In this document: piece after piece, positions 1 to 5,136 of the stretch
Numbering within the stretch: position 1 is the first letter of the stretch
Layout: each line of letters opens with the position of its first letter
NCBI GenBank assembly: GCA_046759865.1
Contig: JBHIDB010000033.1
Coordinates: 1 to 10,831 of the forward strand
Reading direction: 5' to 3'
From: JAJISK01 sp046759865
GTDB taxonomy: Archaea; Thermoplasmatota; Thermoplasmata; RBG-16-68-12; JAJISG01
DNA length: 10,831 nucleotides
Notes under the pieces: generated by a model
Told to the model about the DNA's origin: nothing
Seen by the model: the letters and a program-made list of their open reading frames with translations, nothing else
The model's database searches: none
Position numbers and translations under genes: made by a program

Positions 1-562
1 TCTCGTATTTGATGACGAAGTAGGAGACGATGATCACGGCAATCATCGCGAAGATGCCGATGAGCCCGATCCAGTAGGCTCGAATGGCGATGCCGGAAGT
101 AGGCGGCTCCCCAGCTCCGATGTCACCCGTGTCGGTCACTACGAAGACGCCCTCCATCCCGTCGTCCCGGTGGTTCCCCACGGAACACCAGTAGAAGAAC
201 CGGCCCGTCTGGTTGATCCAGAACTCCAGCCATCCCGTCTCACCTAATTGCAGGAAAGGAGTCTCGTAGGTGGTGCCGCTCAGATTGGTCGTGAAGGTAT
301 GCGGGAGGTCGTTCTCCGTGTCATTGTTGACGAACGTCACGTTCACGAAAACGGGGGTCGGGCCCAGGATGATCTCCGATTTATCGAAGAATAGGGCGAA
401 GGGATCGGAGGTCCCCGATCCGACGACGAGGAGAAAGACCTCCACCCCGGCGATTACATGGTCCCCGCTGGCGACGGGGAACGCAGCGGGGAGGGACGCC
501 AAGAGGAGCACAATGACAAGGCCCGCGCTTCGGCTGAGGGTCGAATGACGGTTCCCTCTCAT
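1..562 (-). CDS. Membrane-anchored plastocyanin-like cupredoxin (3' end cut by window)
   Basis: The visible 187 residues run from an ATG at 562 to the window edge, so the C-terminus is missing. Residues about 13-32 are a hydrophobic signal sequence (LVIVLLLASLPAAFPVA). A cupredoxin domain follows (about 40-145), with a full set of type-1 copper ligands: His88 in LPHTF, then Cys126, His131 and Met136 in the C-x4-H-x4-M arrangement of plastocyanin and halocyanin. After a short Gly/Pro-rich linker, residues about 162-184 form a transmembrane helix followed by Lys-Tyr-Glu, so the copper domain should sit outside the cell on a membrane tether. Family knowledge points to one-electron transfer in a respiratory chain; the partner is unknown. 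The start is supported by a GAGG ribosome-binding motif (568-571) five bases upstream. The gene is divergent from a second cupredoxin-like gene. Confidence 0.85.
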   Translation of the reverse strand, partial: MRGNRHSTLSRSAGLVIVLLLASLPAAFPVASGDHVIAGVEVFLLVVGSGTSDPFALFFDKSEIILGPTPVFVNVTFVNNDTENDLPHTFTTNLSGTTYETPFLQLGETGWLEFWINQTGRFFYWCSVGNHRDDGMEGVFVVTDTGDIGAGEPPTSGIAIRAYWIGLIGIFAMIAVIIVSYFVIKYE

Positions 563-578
563 CGGGTCCTCATCCCAT

Positions 579-597
579 GCCGGACCGATGGTCCGGC
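579..597. promoter_or_regulatory. Perfect inverted repeat, candidate operator
   Basis: Two 8-base arms (GCCGGACC and GGTCCGGC) flank a 3-base centre (GAT). The repeat lies between the TATA element at 614-620 and the start codon at 562, and the start site predicted about 26 bases from the TATA centre (about 591) falls inside it. A 10-bp palindrome GGCCTAGGCC lies beside it at 599-608. A repressor site blocking initiation, or a hairpin at the 5' end of the mRNA, are both possible. The function is inferred only. Confidence 0.4.
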
Positions 598-613
598 CGG
601 CCTAGGCCAGTGG

Positions 614-627
614 CGTATAAGTATATT
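614..627 (-). promoter_or_regulatory. TATA element for the minus-strand cupredoxin gene
   Basis: The minus strand reads AATATACTTATACG here, an AT-rich island in GC-rich DNA. It contains TTATACG (620-614), which resembles the TTNTAAG-like elements of the other promoters in the window. A start about 26 bases downstream gives a leader of about 29 nt, which has room for the GAGG ribosome-binding motif seen before the ATG at 562. The core TATAAGTATA (616-625) is also AT-rich on the plus strand, so it may also fire towards the divergent gene. Confidence 0.55.
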
Positions 628-735
628 GTGTAATTAGGATTCAGCGTCCCGAAGAGTGGTCCGGGCAGCTTGCCGGAAGGGCGTATTTCGAGAGCCGTCG
701 GACTTCCTCCCGGGTGCGACGGAGACGACCCGTTC

Positions 736-742
736 TTTTAAG
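736..742 (+). promoter_or_regulatory. TATA-like element for the plus-strand cupredoxin-like gene
   Basis: TTTTAAG is centred on 739, 26 bases before the GTG at 765, which is the distance expected between an archaeal TATA box and the transcription start. This implies a leaderless or near-leaderless mRNA and favours 765 over the upstream GTG at 714. The element is similar to those at 1812-1818, 4690-4696 and 4772-4778. Confidence 0.5.
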
Positions 743-764
743 CCTGGGAGGGATACCCCCCGTC

Positions 765-1160
765 GTGAAGGGATGGGCCAAGTCAACGCTAGTACTCCTC
801 ATCATCCTCCTCCTTAGCACGATCTTCTTCGCCCTCCTCTATCGGCCACCCGACTCTGAGTCCGGTCCGGGGGCTCCCCTCAGTTCCTTCGACCTCCGCA
901 TATCGTCGTCTGGCGTCGAGCCCGCTACCATCCGGGTTACCCAAGGGAGCCTCGTGGCCCTGAATGTGACCTCGTTGGACGAGGATCACCATTTCGGGTT
1001 GACGGCCTTTGGGATCTCCCGTTGGGTCTACGCCAATGAGACGGTCGAACTCCCCCCGTTCCACGCGAACCTCGCGGGCACTTTCACCTTCCGCTGTCTC
1101 ATCACCGCTCCCGGCCACGTAGATGAGGAGGGCACCCTCGAGGTCGTGCGGGAGGTGTAA
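765..1160 (+). CDS. Membrane-anchored cupredoxin-like protein lacking the axial Met
   Basis: This is a 131-residue protein from a GTG at 765. Residues 7-26 are a hydrophobic N-terminal anchor or uncleaved signal (STLVLLIILLLSTIFFALLY), followed by a Pro/Gly/Ser linker and a small beta-rich domain (about 42-128). Candidate copper ligands are His75 or His76 (DEDHHF), Cys111 and His118 (C-x6-H in FRCLITAPGH). The C-terminal loop resembles cytochrome oxidase subunit II and cupredoxins, but there is no second Cys for a CuA centre and no Met after His118; Glu121 and Glu122 occupy that stretch. The protein is therefore likely extracytoplasmic and copper-binding or a degenerate relative; its function is not known. 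The same frame is open from a GTG at 714 (148 residues, Arg-rich start), but the TATA-like element at 736-742 and a purine-rich GGGAGGG at 747-753 support 765. It ends 25 bases from the convergent TPR gene. Confidence 0.72.
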   Translation: MKGWAKSTLVLLIILLLSTIFFALLYRPPDSESGPGAPLSSFDLRISSSGVEPATIRVTQGSLVALNVTSLDEDHHFGLTAFGISRWVYANETVELPPFHANLAGTFTFRCLITAPGHVDEEGTLEVVREV

Positions 1161-1185
1161 CCCGCAACGTCTCGCCTGTCACGCC

Positions 1186-1788
1186 TCAGAATAAGCCACA
1201 GCGAAGGCAGATTCCTCGACCTCTACACGTGGGGCACGTGCGTTTCATGACGAGGGCAGAAATCTCCCCTCCCCCGTGGCAATCGGGACAGAAGCCCGTA
1301 TCCTGGCAGTGCGGACAGGGAGCGGAAAGACGCCCCTGGGCGAAGAGAAGCTCCGCGTTGCCGGGGTGCAAGGAGAGGGCCCTTGTCAATAGGGCCCGAA
1401 CCTCCCCTCGGGTCCCCTCCCGATCCATCCGGTCCAGGACCCCGGCCTTGAGCATCATGGCCTTCGCATGATCGGGCTCGAGCGCCAGCACCCGATCCAG
1501 GCTCGCAATCGCCTCCCGGAACCCCTCCGTGACGGGCTCGCTGTTTCGGTAACCGGGCCGGTCCTTCTTTCCCAGGGTCTGCATCTCGTCTCGGCGCAGG
1601 TCCTGGGCCGTCCGATGACGACGGACGCCATCGGCCAGGTGGATCTGCCGATAGAGTTCTCGCACCTTGTCGTCGTCGGGAAAACGAGCTTGTCCCTCCT
1701 CAATGGCGGCCCTCGCCTCCTCGAACTGCTGGGCCTCCAGGGACCGCTGGGCTCGGGTGAGGAGGCGGGTGGGGTCTGGCTTCTCCAC
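1186..1788 (-). CDS. TPR protein with C-terminal DnaJ-type zinc finger
   Basis: This is a 200-residue soluble protein without a signal or membrane segment. Helical TPR-like repeats occupy about 8-50 (with Ala/Gln/Phe and E-E-G-x-x-x-F-P-D-D signatures) and about 88-155 (ASLDRVLALEPDHAKAMM, then a second repeat ending LHPGNAELLF). The last 43 residues carry four CxxC pairs, at Cys158/161, 167/170, 185/188 and 194/197, three of them followed by Gly-rich turns as in the CxxCxGxG repeats of DnaJ. There is no J domain. Family knowledge suggests two bound zinc ions and a protein-protein or chaperone-adaptor role; a specific function cannot be assigned. The GTG start at 1788 lies 27 bases from a TATA element centre, which supports it. 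It is convergent with the cupredoxin-like gene and lies downstream of, and co-directional with, the metal transporter genes. Confidence 0.75.
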   Translation of the reverse strand: MEKPDPTRLLTRAQRSLEAQQFEEARAAIEEGQARFPDDDKVRELYRQIHLADGVRRHRTAQDLRRDEMQTLGKKDRPGYRNSEPVTEGFREAIASLDRVLALEPDHAKAMMLKAGVLDRMDREGTRGEVRALLTRALSLHPGNAELLFAQGRLSAPCPHCQDTGFCPDCHGGGEISALVMKRTCPTCRGRGICLRCGLF

Positions 1789-1811
1789 GAGAGAAATGTA
1801 GGAACGGCTTG

Positions 1812-1818
1812 CTTATAA
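1812..1818 (-). promoter_or_regulatory. TATA element for the TPR/zinc-finger gene
   Basis: The minus strand reads TTATAAG, centred on 1815, 27 bases before the GTG at 1788. There is no ribosome-binding motif in between, so the mRNA is probably leaderless. The element lies in the 51-base gap after the permease gene, giving the TPR gene its own promoter even though it follows the transporter on the same strand. Confidence 0.6.
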
Positions 1819-1839
1819 CCCTGCAATGGAGACCCGTCT

Positions 1840-2664
1840 TCAGGCGGGTGCGCGGACGCCCTGCCAGGCGCGCATCCCGACAACAGCGGCGGCGAACAGG
1901 GCCAAGCTGATCAAGACCACGGCTCCCCCTGGGGGCCAGGCAAGCAGAAAGGCCAAGAGAATCCCGAGGAGGGTCGCGGTGACGGCGAACAGGACTGCTA
2001 GGACGACGGACTGTCGGAAGCTGCCGCTGATGTATTGGCTGGCGGCCGCGGGCAGGATCAAGAGGGACGCCACCAGGAGCACGCCGACGATGCGGATCGC
2101 GGCCACGACCGCTACGGCCGTGAGGACCACGAAGAGGACGTTCAGGGCGTGTGTGGGCAGGCCACTCGCCTCGGCGGTCTCCTCGTCGAAGGTCAGGTAG
2201 ACGTACTCCTTGTAGAGGCCCACCAGGGCAACCAGAAGGACCCCCAAGAGGCCCCCGAGCAAGAGGAGGTCCGCTGCGGTGACCGCCCCGATGCTCCCAA
2301 AGAACGCCTCCAGCAGCTCCTGGTCGAACCCGGCGATCGTCGCCAGGATGACGCCTACCCCCAGCCCGCCGGCGAAGATGATGCCGATAGCCGTGTCCCC
2401 GCGCGTGATCCCCCGGTGCTCCAACAGATGGATGGCGAGACCGGCTACGATGGCACTGAGCAGGGCGAAGGGGAAAGGCGCGAGCCCGAGCACGAGGCCC
2501 AGGGCGATCCCGGCGAAGGAAGCGTGGGCGAGGGAGTCCCCCAGGAGAGACATGCCGCGGAGGACGACGAAGCTTCCGATGAGGCCCGCCGAGACCGCCA
2601 CAAGGACTCCGGCGACGAGGGCCAGCTGCACGACCTCCATCTGCAGGAGCTCGACCAAGGTCAT
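1840..2664 (-). CDS. znuB: Metal-ion ABC transporter permease, ZnuB/TroC family
   Basis: This is a 274-residue polytopic membrane protein with about eight hydrophobic segments, the usual size for ABC-3 family permeases that import zinc or manganese. Family signatures are clear: LRGMSLLGDSLAHASFAGIA at about 35-54 (the G-D-x-L-x-H motif) and RIVGVLLVASLLILPAAAS at about 191-209 near the C-terminus, the region that couples to the ATPase. It should form the homodimeric membrane channel paired with the ATPase encoded 11 bases upstream, so the two are co-transcribed. The ATG at 2664 is the natural start. Metal specificity (zinc, manganese or iron) cannot be read from sequence alone, so the symbol is by family resemblance. 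No periplasmic-type substrate-binding protein is encoded in the window. Confidence 0.9.
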   Translation of the reverse strand: MTLVELLQMEVVQLALVAGVLVAVSAGLIGSFVVLRGMSLLGDSLAHASFAGIALGLVLGLAPFPFALLSAIVAGLAIHLLEHRGITRGDTAIGIIFAGGLGVGVILATIAGFDQELLEAFFGSIGAVTAADLLLLGGLLGVLLVALVGLYKEYVYLTFDEETAEASGLPTHALNVLFVVLTAVAVVAAIRIVGVLLVASLLILPAAASQYISGSFRQSVVLAVLFAVTATLLGILLAFLLAWPPGGAVVLISLALFAAAVVGMRAWQGVRAPA

Positions 2665-2675
2665 CGCCGGACTTC

Positions 2676-3419
2676 CTAGTGGCTGTGGGTCGCCGCCGCC
2701 AGCGGGGATCCGTAGGTCTGCACGAGTTCCTCCGCCGTCAACCCCTCAGCTGCCGGGCGGTGACAGACGAGGCGTCGGTTGATGCAGGCCACCGTCCGGG
2801 CCATCTCCATCACCGCTCCCAGGTCGTGGGTGGACAGCAGAATCGTCAGGCCCCGTTCCTCGTTGAGCTCCCGAAGGAAGCCGTAGAGACCCTCCTGGGT
2901 TCCTGGGTCCACGCCGGCTGCGGGTTCGTCCAGGATCAAGAGATCGGGCTCCGTGGCGAGGGCCCGAGCAATCATGACCCGCTGGAGCTCCCCTCCAGAG
3001 AGGGCTCCCACTCGTTGGCGCGCCTTAGCTCGCATCCTGACAGTGTCAAGCGCCCGGTCGACGGCCTCGTGGTCGTGGGCGGAGAGGAACCGGAGCAGCC
3101 CACGCGGTGCGACCCGGCCCAGCGAGGCCACTTCCCGTACGGACGCAGGGAACCGAGGATCGATACGGACCGCGTGCTGGGGGATGTACCCCACCCGCTC
3201 CCACCCCTGGAACGCCGCCACCGGTTCGCCAAAGAGGCGGACGTGTCCACGACCAGGGCGAATCAAGCCCAGAATGACCTTGAGGAGGATCGTCTTCCCC
3301 GCCCCATTCTGTCCGATGAGGGCCGCGAAGTCTCCTACGGGCACGCTGAGGGTGATGTCTTCCAGAACCGTCGCCCCTTTCAGGCGCACACGCACGTTTG
3401 TCAGCTTAATGGCGTCCAT
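2676..3419 (-). CDS. znuC: Metal-ion ABC transporter ATP-binding protein, ZnuC family
   Basis: This is a 247-residue cytoplasmic ATPase with every nucleotide-binding motif in place: Walker A GQNGAGKT (36-43), Q-loop Gln81 in YIPQ, signature LSGGE (140-144), Walker B LLILDEP (160-166) and H-loop His198 in STHD. The closest family is the ATPase partner of ZnuB/TroC-type metal importers, which hydrolyses ATP to drive metal uptake; the adjacent permease gene confirms the pairing. The ATG at 3419 is preferred because a GAGGG motif lies just upstream and homology begins at once (MDAIKLTNV); the frame is open 45 bases further upstream, but that extension is Arg-rich and unlike the family. No TATA element is seen near the expected distance, so the gene may be read from the M48 gene upstream (99-base gap). 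The C-terminus ends in THSH. Confidence 0.9.
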   Translation of the reverse strand: MDAIKLTNVRVRLKGATVLEDITLSVPVGDFAALIGQNGAGKTILLKVILGLIRPGRGHVRLFGEPVAAFQGWERVGYIPQHAVRIDPRFPASVREVASLGRVAPRGLLRFLSAHDHEAVDRALDTVRMRAKARQRVGALSGGELQRVMIARALATEPDLLILDEPAAGVDPGTQEGLYGFLRELNEERGLTILLSTHDLGAVMEMARTVACINRRLVCHRPAAEGLTAEELVQTYGSPLAAATHSH

Positions 3420-3518
3420 GGATTCCCTCTGGCCACGTCTCCGTCCCGGGAGGCGGAGGGGCACCCCCCGCCGCTCGTACGGATGAGCGCGCCCCTCTTG
3501 ACTCTTTTCCAGGCGCGG

Positions 3519-4667
3519 TTAACCCCTCGAGGGCCCCTCTGCCTGACTGCGAAGCCACCGGACCCGACGGCGCCCGCTTGGGTGGGTGTAGAAGAGGCGT
3601 TCAACCCAGGGGTGAGGATCCGCCACGCCCAGGTTCTGGTCGTGGAGCTTGACCAACGCGCGGGCCAACGCCTCGGGGTCCCCCACCAGCTCTGCCCCCC
3701 GTCGGTCGGCCAGCGCCTCCCGCCATCGGGAGAAGGAGCGGCTGAGGGGGCCGGTGATCGCGTAGAAAATGCCGCCGAACAGCACGAACAGGGGCAGGTT
3801 CGCGACCTGTGCGAGGCTCGCGATTCCGTAGGCGGTCATGGTCCCTCGCACGAGACGGTCCAATAGCAAGAGGACGACCAAGGAGAGGACGGCGGATAGG
3901 AGGAGGAAGCGAGCCGGGTCTCGGTGCGCGTGGTGGGCTAGTTCGTGGGACAGAATCCCCTCCACCTCCCGAGGAGTGTACGCCTTCAGGATGTGGTCAC
4001 TCAGAAGGATGCGTCGGGTCCGCCCCAGACCCGTCACGGCGGCCGTCCCTCTCTCGGTCTTCGCGCTGGACCGAAATTCGTACACCCCGAGGGCGCGGAC
4101 GCCGGCTCGCGCGGAGAGGGCCTGGAGGCGTTCCCGCATCCGTACATCCCGGGTCTCCTCCACCCGGTAGAAGAGGGGGAGCAGGAGCACAGGACCCAGG
4201 AAGCCTGCCAACAGGGAGAAAGCCAAGGAGAGGAACCAGAAACCCAGCCACCACAGCTCGCCTAGGTTTCGGATGGTCCAGTAAAGGGCCTCAACCGCCA
4301 CGAGGGCGAAGGCAAGTCCCAGGAGGGTTGCCTTGAGGCGGTCCAAGGCCCAGGAAGGCCAGGACTGGCGCGACATACGGGACCGGACCTCGGATTGTCG
4401 TCCGACGAGCCTGAGGGGCAGAGCGAGGACCGCGAGGACCAGGTAGCCGACCAGGACGTAAAGGCCAACGACGGCCCAAGGATTCTGGGTCAGTGATAGC
4501 GCCCAACCCTCCAACCGAAGGGAGAGGCCCGTTGGCAGTGTGAGGAAGGCGAGGAACAGGAAGAGCCCGAAGCCAAGGAGCCCGAAGGTGAGCGCTTCCA
4601 TCTGCCGACGTCGCGCGAGCACCTGCCGCTCCGGGTCGAAGGTCAGGCCTTCCCCTGCATCTTCCAC
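3519..4667 (-). CDS. M48 family membrane zinc metalloprotease (Ste24/HtpX-like)
   Basis: This is a 382-residue integral membrane protease. Hydrophobic segments lie at about 26-46, 64-86, 112-130, 138-165, 255-270 and 288-306. The zinc-binding HExxH motif is HELAHH (His241, Glu242, His245) and the third ligand is probably Glu317 in REALAD. A conserved THPS motif (361-364) sits near the C-terminus, as in Ste24 and HtpX. The segment SSAKTERGTAAVTGLG before the active site and LLSD before the helix also match M48 proteins. Known relatives degrade misfolded membrane proteins or cleave prenylated proteins; which applies here is unknown. The length and the number of N-terminal membrane segments resemble Ste24 more than the shorter HtpX. 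A GTG at 4667 is chosen because a TATA-like element lies 26 bases upstream; no in-frame ATG precedes it. The gene is divergent from the ATP synthase operon. Confidence 0.88.
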   Translation of the reverse strand: MEDAGEGLTFDPERQVLARRRQMEALTFGLLGFGLFLFLAFLTLPTGLSLRLEGWALSLTQNPWAVVGLYVLVGYLVLAVLALPLRLVGRQSEVRSRMSRQSWPSWALDRLKATLLGLAFALVAVEALYWTIRNLGELWWLGFWFLSLAFSLLAGFLGPVLLLPLFYRVEETRDVRMRERLQALSARAGVRALGVYEFRSSAKTERGTAAVTGLGRTRRILLSDHILKAYTPREVEGILSHELAHHAHRDPARFLLLSAVLSLVVLLLLDRLVRGTMTAYGIASLAQVANLPLFVLFGGIFYAITGPLSRSFSRWREALADRRGAELVGDPEALARALVKLHDQNLGVADPHPWVERLFYTHPSGRRRVRWLRSQAEGPSRG

Positions 4668-4689
4668 GCCATTCTCAGGGCTCTCCCGC

Positions 4690-4696
4690 CTTTACA
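4690..4696 (-). promoter_or_regulatory. TATA-like element for the M48 protease gene
   Basis: The minus strand reads TGTAAAG, centred on 4693 and 26 bases before the GTG at 4667. No ribosome-binding motif lies between, so the transcript is probably leaderless. It sits in the 139-base divergent region shared with the ATP synthase promoter. Confidence 0.45.
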
Positions 4697-4743
4697 GGTT
4701 GCCGCCTCACGACCAGGAAATGCAACTGCCTGGGCGCACGTTA

Positions 4744-4768
4744 GAGGCCTCGTGAACGGACGCCTCGT
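4744..4768. repeat. Palindrome and paired GCCTCGT repeat upstream of the ATP synthase promoter
   Basis: The 8-bp palindrome GAGGCCTC is at 4744-4751. GCCTCGT occurs at 4747-4753 and again at 4762-4768, 15 bases apart, the second copy ending three bases before the TATA-like element. A related GCCTCACGA lies at 4704-4712. These may be regulator contact sites, or may simply be chance in GC-rich DNA. Confidence 0.3.
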
Positions 4769-4771
4769 AAG

Positions 4772-4778
4772 CTTTAAG
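4772..4778 (+). promoter_or_regulatory. TATA-like element of the ATP synthase operon
   Basis: CTTTAAG is centred on 4775, preceded by CGTAAG, a plausible BRE-like purine-rich flank. A start about 26 bases downstream (about 4801) leaves a leader of only about six bases before the ATG at 4807, and no ribosome-binding motif is present there. This is the only promoter I see for the whole H-to-A gene series. Confidence 0.6.
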
Positions 4779-4806
4779 TCGCGCCCAAATCTAGCTCAGC
4801 CCGGCC

Positions 4807-5136
4807 ATGGCCTCCAAGCCGAAAACCCTGGATCAGATCCGCGAAGTCGAGCGGGAAGTTCACGGGGTGAAGGCCCAGGCTGAGGAGGAGCGGGAACGCA
4901 TCCTTCGTGAGGGGAAGCGGGAGGCTCTGAACCTGGAGGACGAGCTCCGAAACCAGGCGGAAGAGGCGTTTCGGGAAGTCCTCACCTCCGCGCGGGAGCG
5001 GATCCAGACGGAGAGAGAGGAGATCCTCTCTGCGGGACGGCGGGAGGCGGAGGCGGTGAAGGAGGCCGCCCAAGCCCATGTCGAGGCCGCCGTCCAGCAA
5101 CTGCTGCGGAGGTTCGAGGGAGCCATTCATGATTAG
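4807..5136 (+). CDS. ahaH: A-type ATP synthase subunit H (peripheral stalk)
   Basis: This 109-residue protein is nearly all charged coiled coil (long runs of Glu, Arg, Gln and Ala with heptad spacing from about 8 to 95) and has no membrane segment, which is typical of subunit H of archaeal ATP synthases in length and composition. Subunit H pairs with subunit E to form the peripheral stalk that holds the A3B3 head against the membrane subunit I. Being first in the series and directly followed by subunit I matches the known operon order. The sequence itself is too low in complexity for a firm call; the context makes it convincing. Its TAG stop overlaps the start of atpI by eight bases, so translation of the two is probably coupled. 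Confidence 0.85.
   Translation: MASKPKTLDQIREVEREVHGVKAQAEEERERILREGKREALNLEDELRNQAEEAFREVLTSARERIQTEREEILSAGRREAEAVKEAAQAHVEAAVQQLLRRFEGAIHD

Noticed and set aside
714..764. Upstream GTG at 714 as the start of the plus-strand cupredoxin-like gene
   Set aside because: It adds an Arg-rich segment with no ribosome-binding motif before it, and the TATA-like element at 736-742 would lie inside the gene. It cannot be fully excluded, because the AT-rich element at 616-625 could drive it.
1161..1185. Bidirectional terminator between the convergent cupredoxin-like and TPR genes
   Set aside because: The 25-base gap has no T-run on either strand and no convincing stem, so no terminator can be called.
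2035..2679. Plus-strand open frame (214 codons) rich in Glu, Asp, Gln and Arg opposite the permease gene
   Set aside because: It is the antisense shadow of a hydrophobic membrane protein; its highly charged composition is what the complement of Leu/Val/Ala codons gives.
3516..3528. Palindrome GGTTAACC at the M48 stop codon, considered as a metalloregulator operator for znuC
   Set aside because: It is only eight bases long, overlaps the stop codon and flanks no promoter element; it does not match a Zur or DtxR-type box.
2679..3866. Long plus-strand open frame (395 codons) opposite the ATPase and M48 genes
   Set aside because: It lies wholly antisense to genes with clear motifs, its translation is low-complexity Pro/Arg/Gly-rich with no recognisable domain, and GC-rich coding DNA commonly leaves the opposite strand open.
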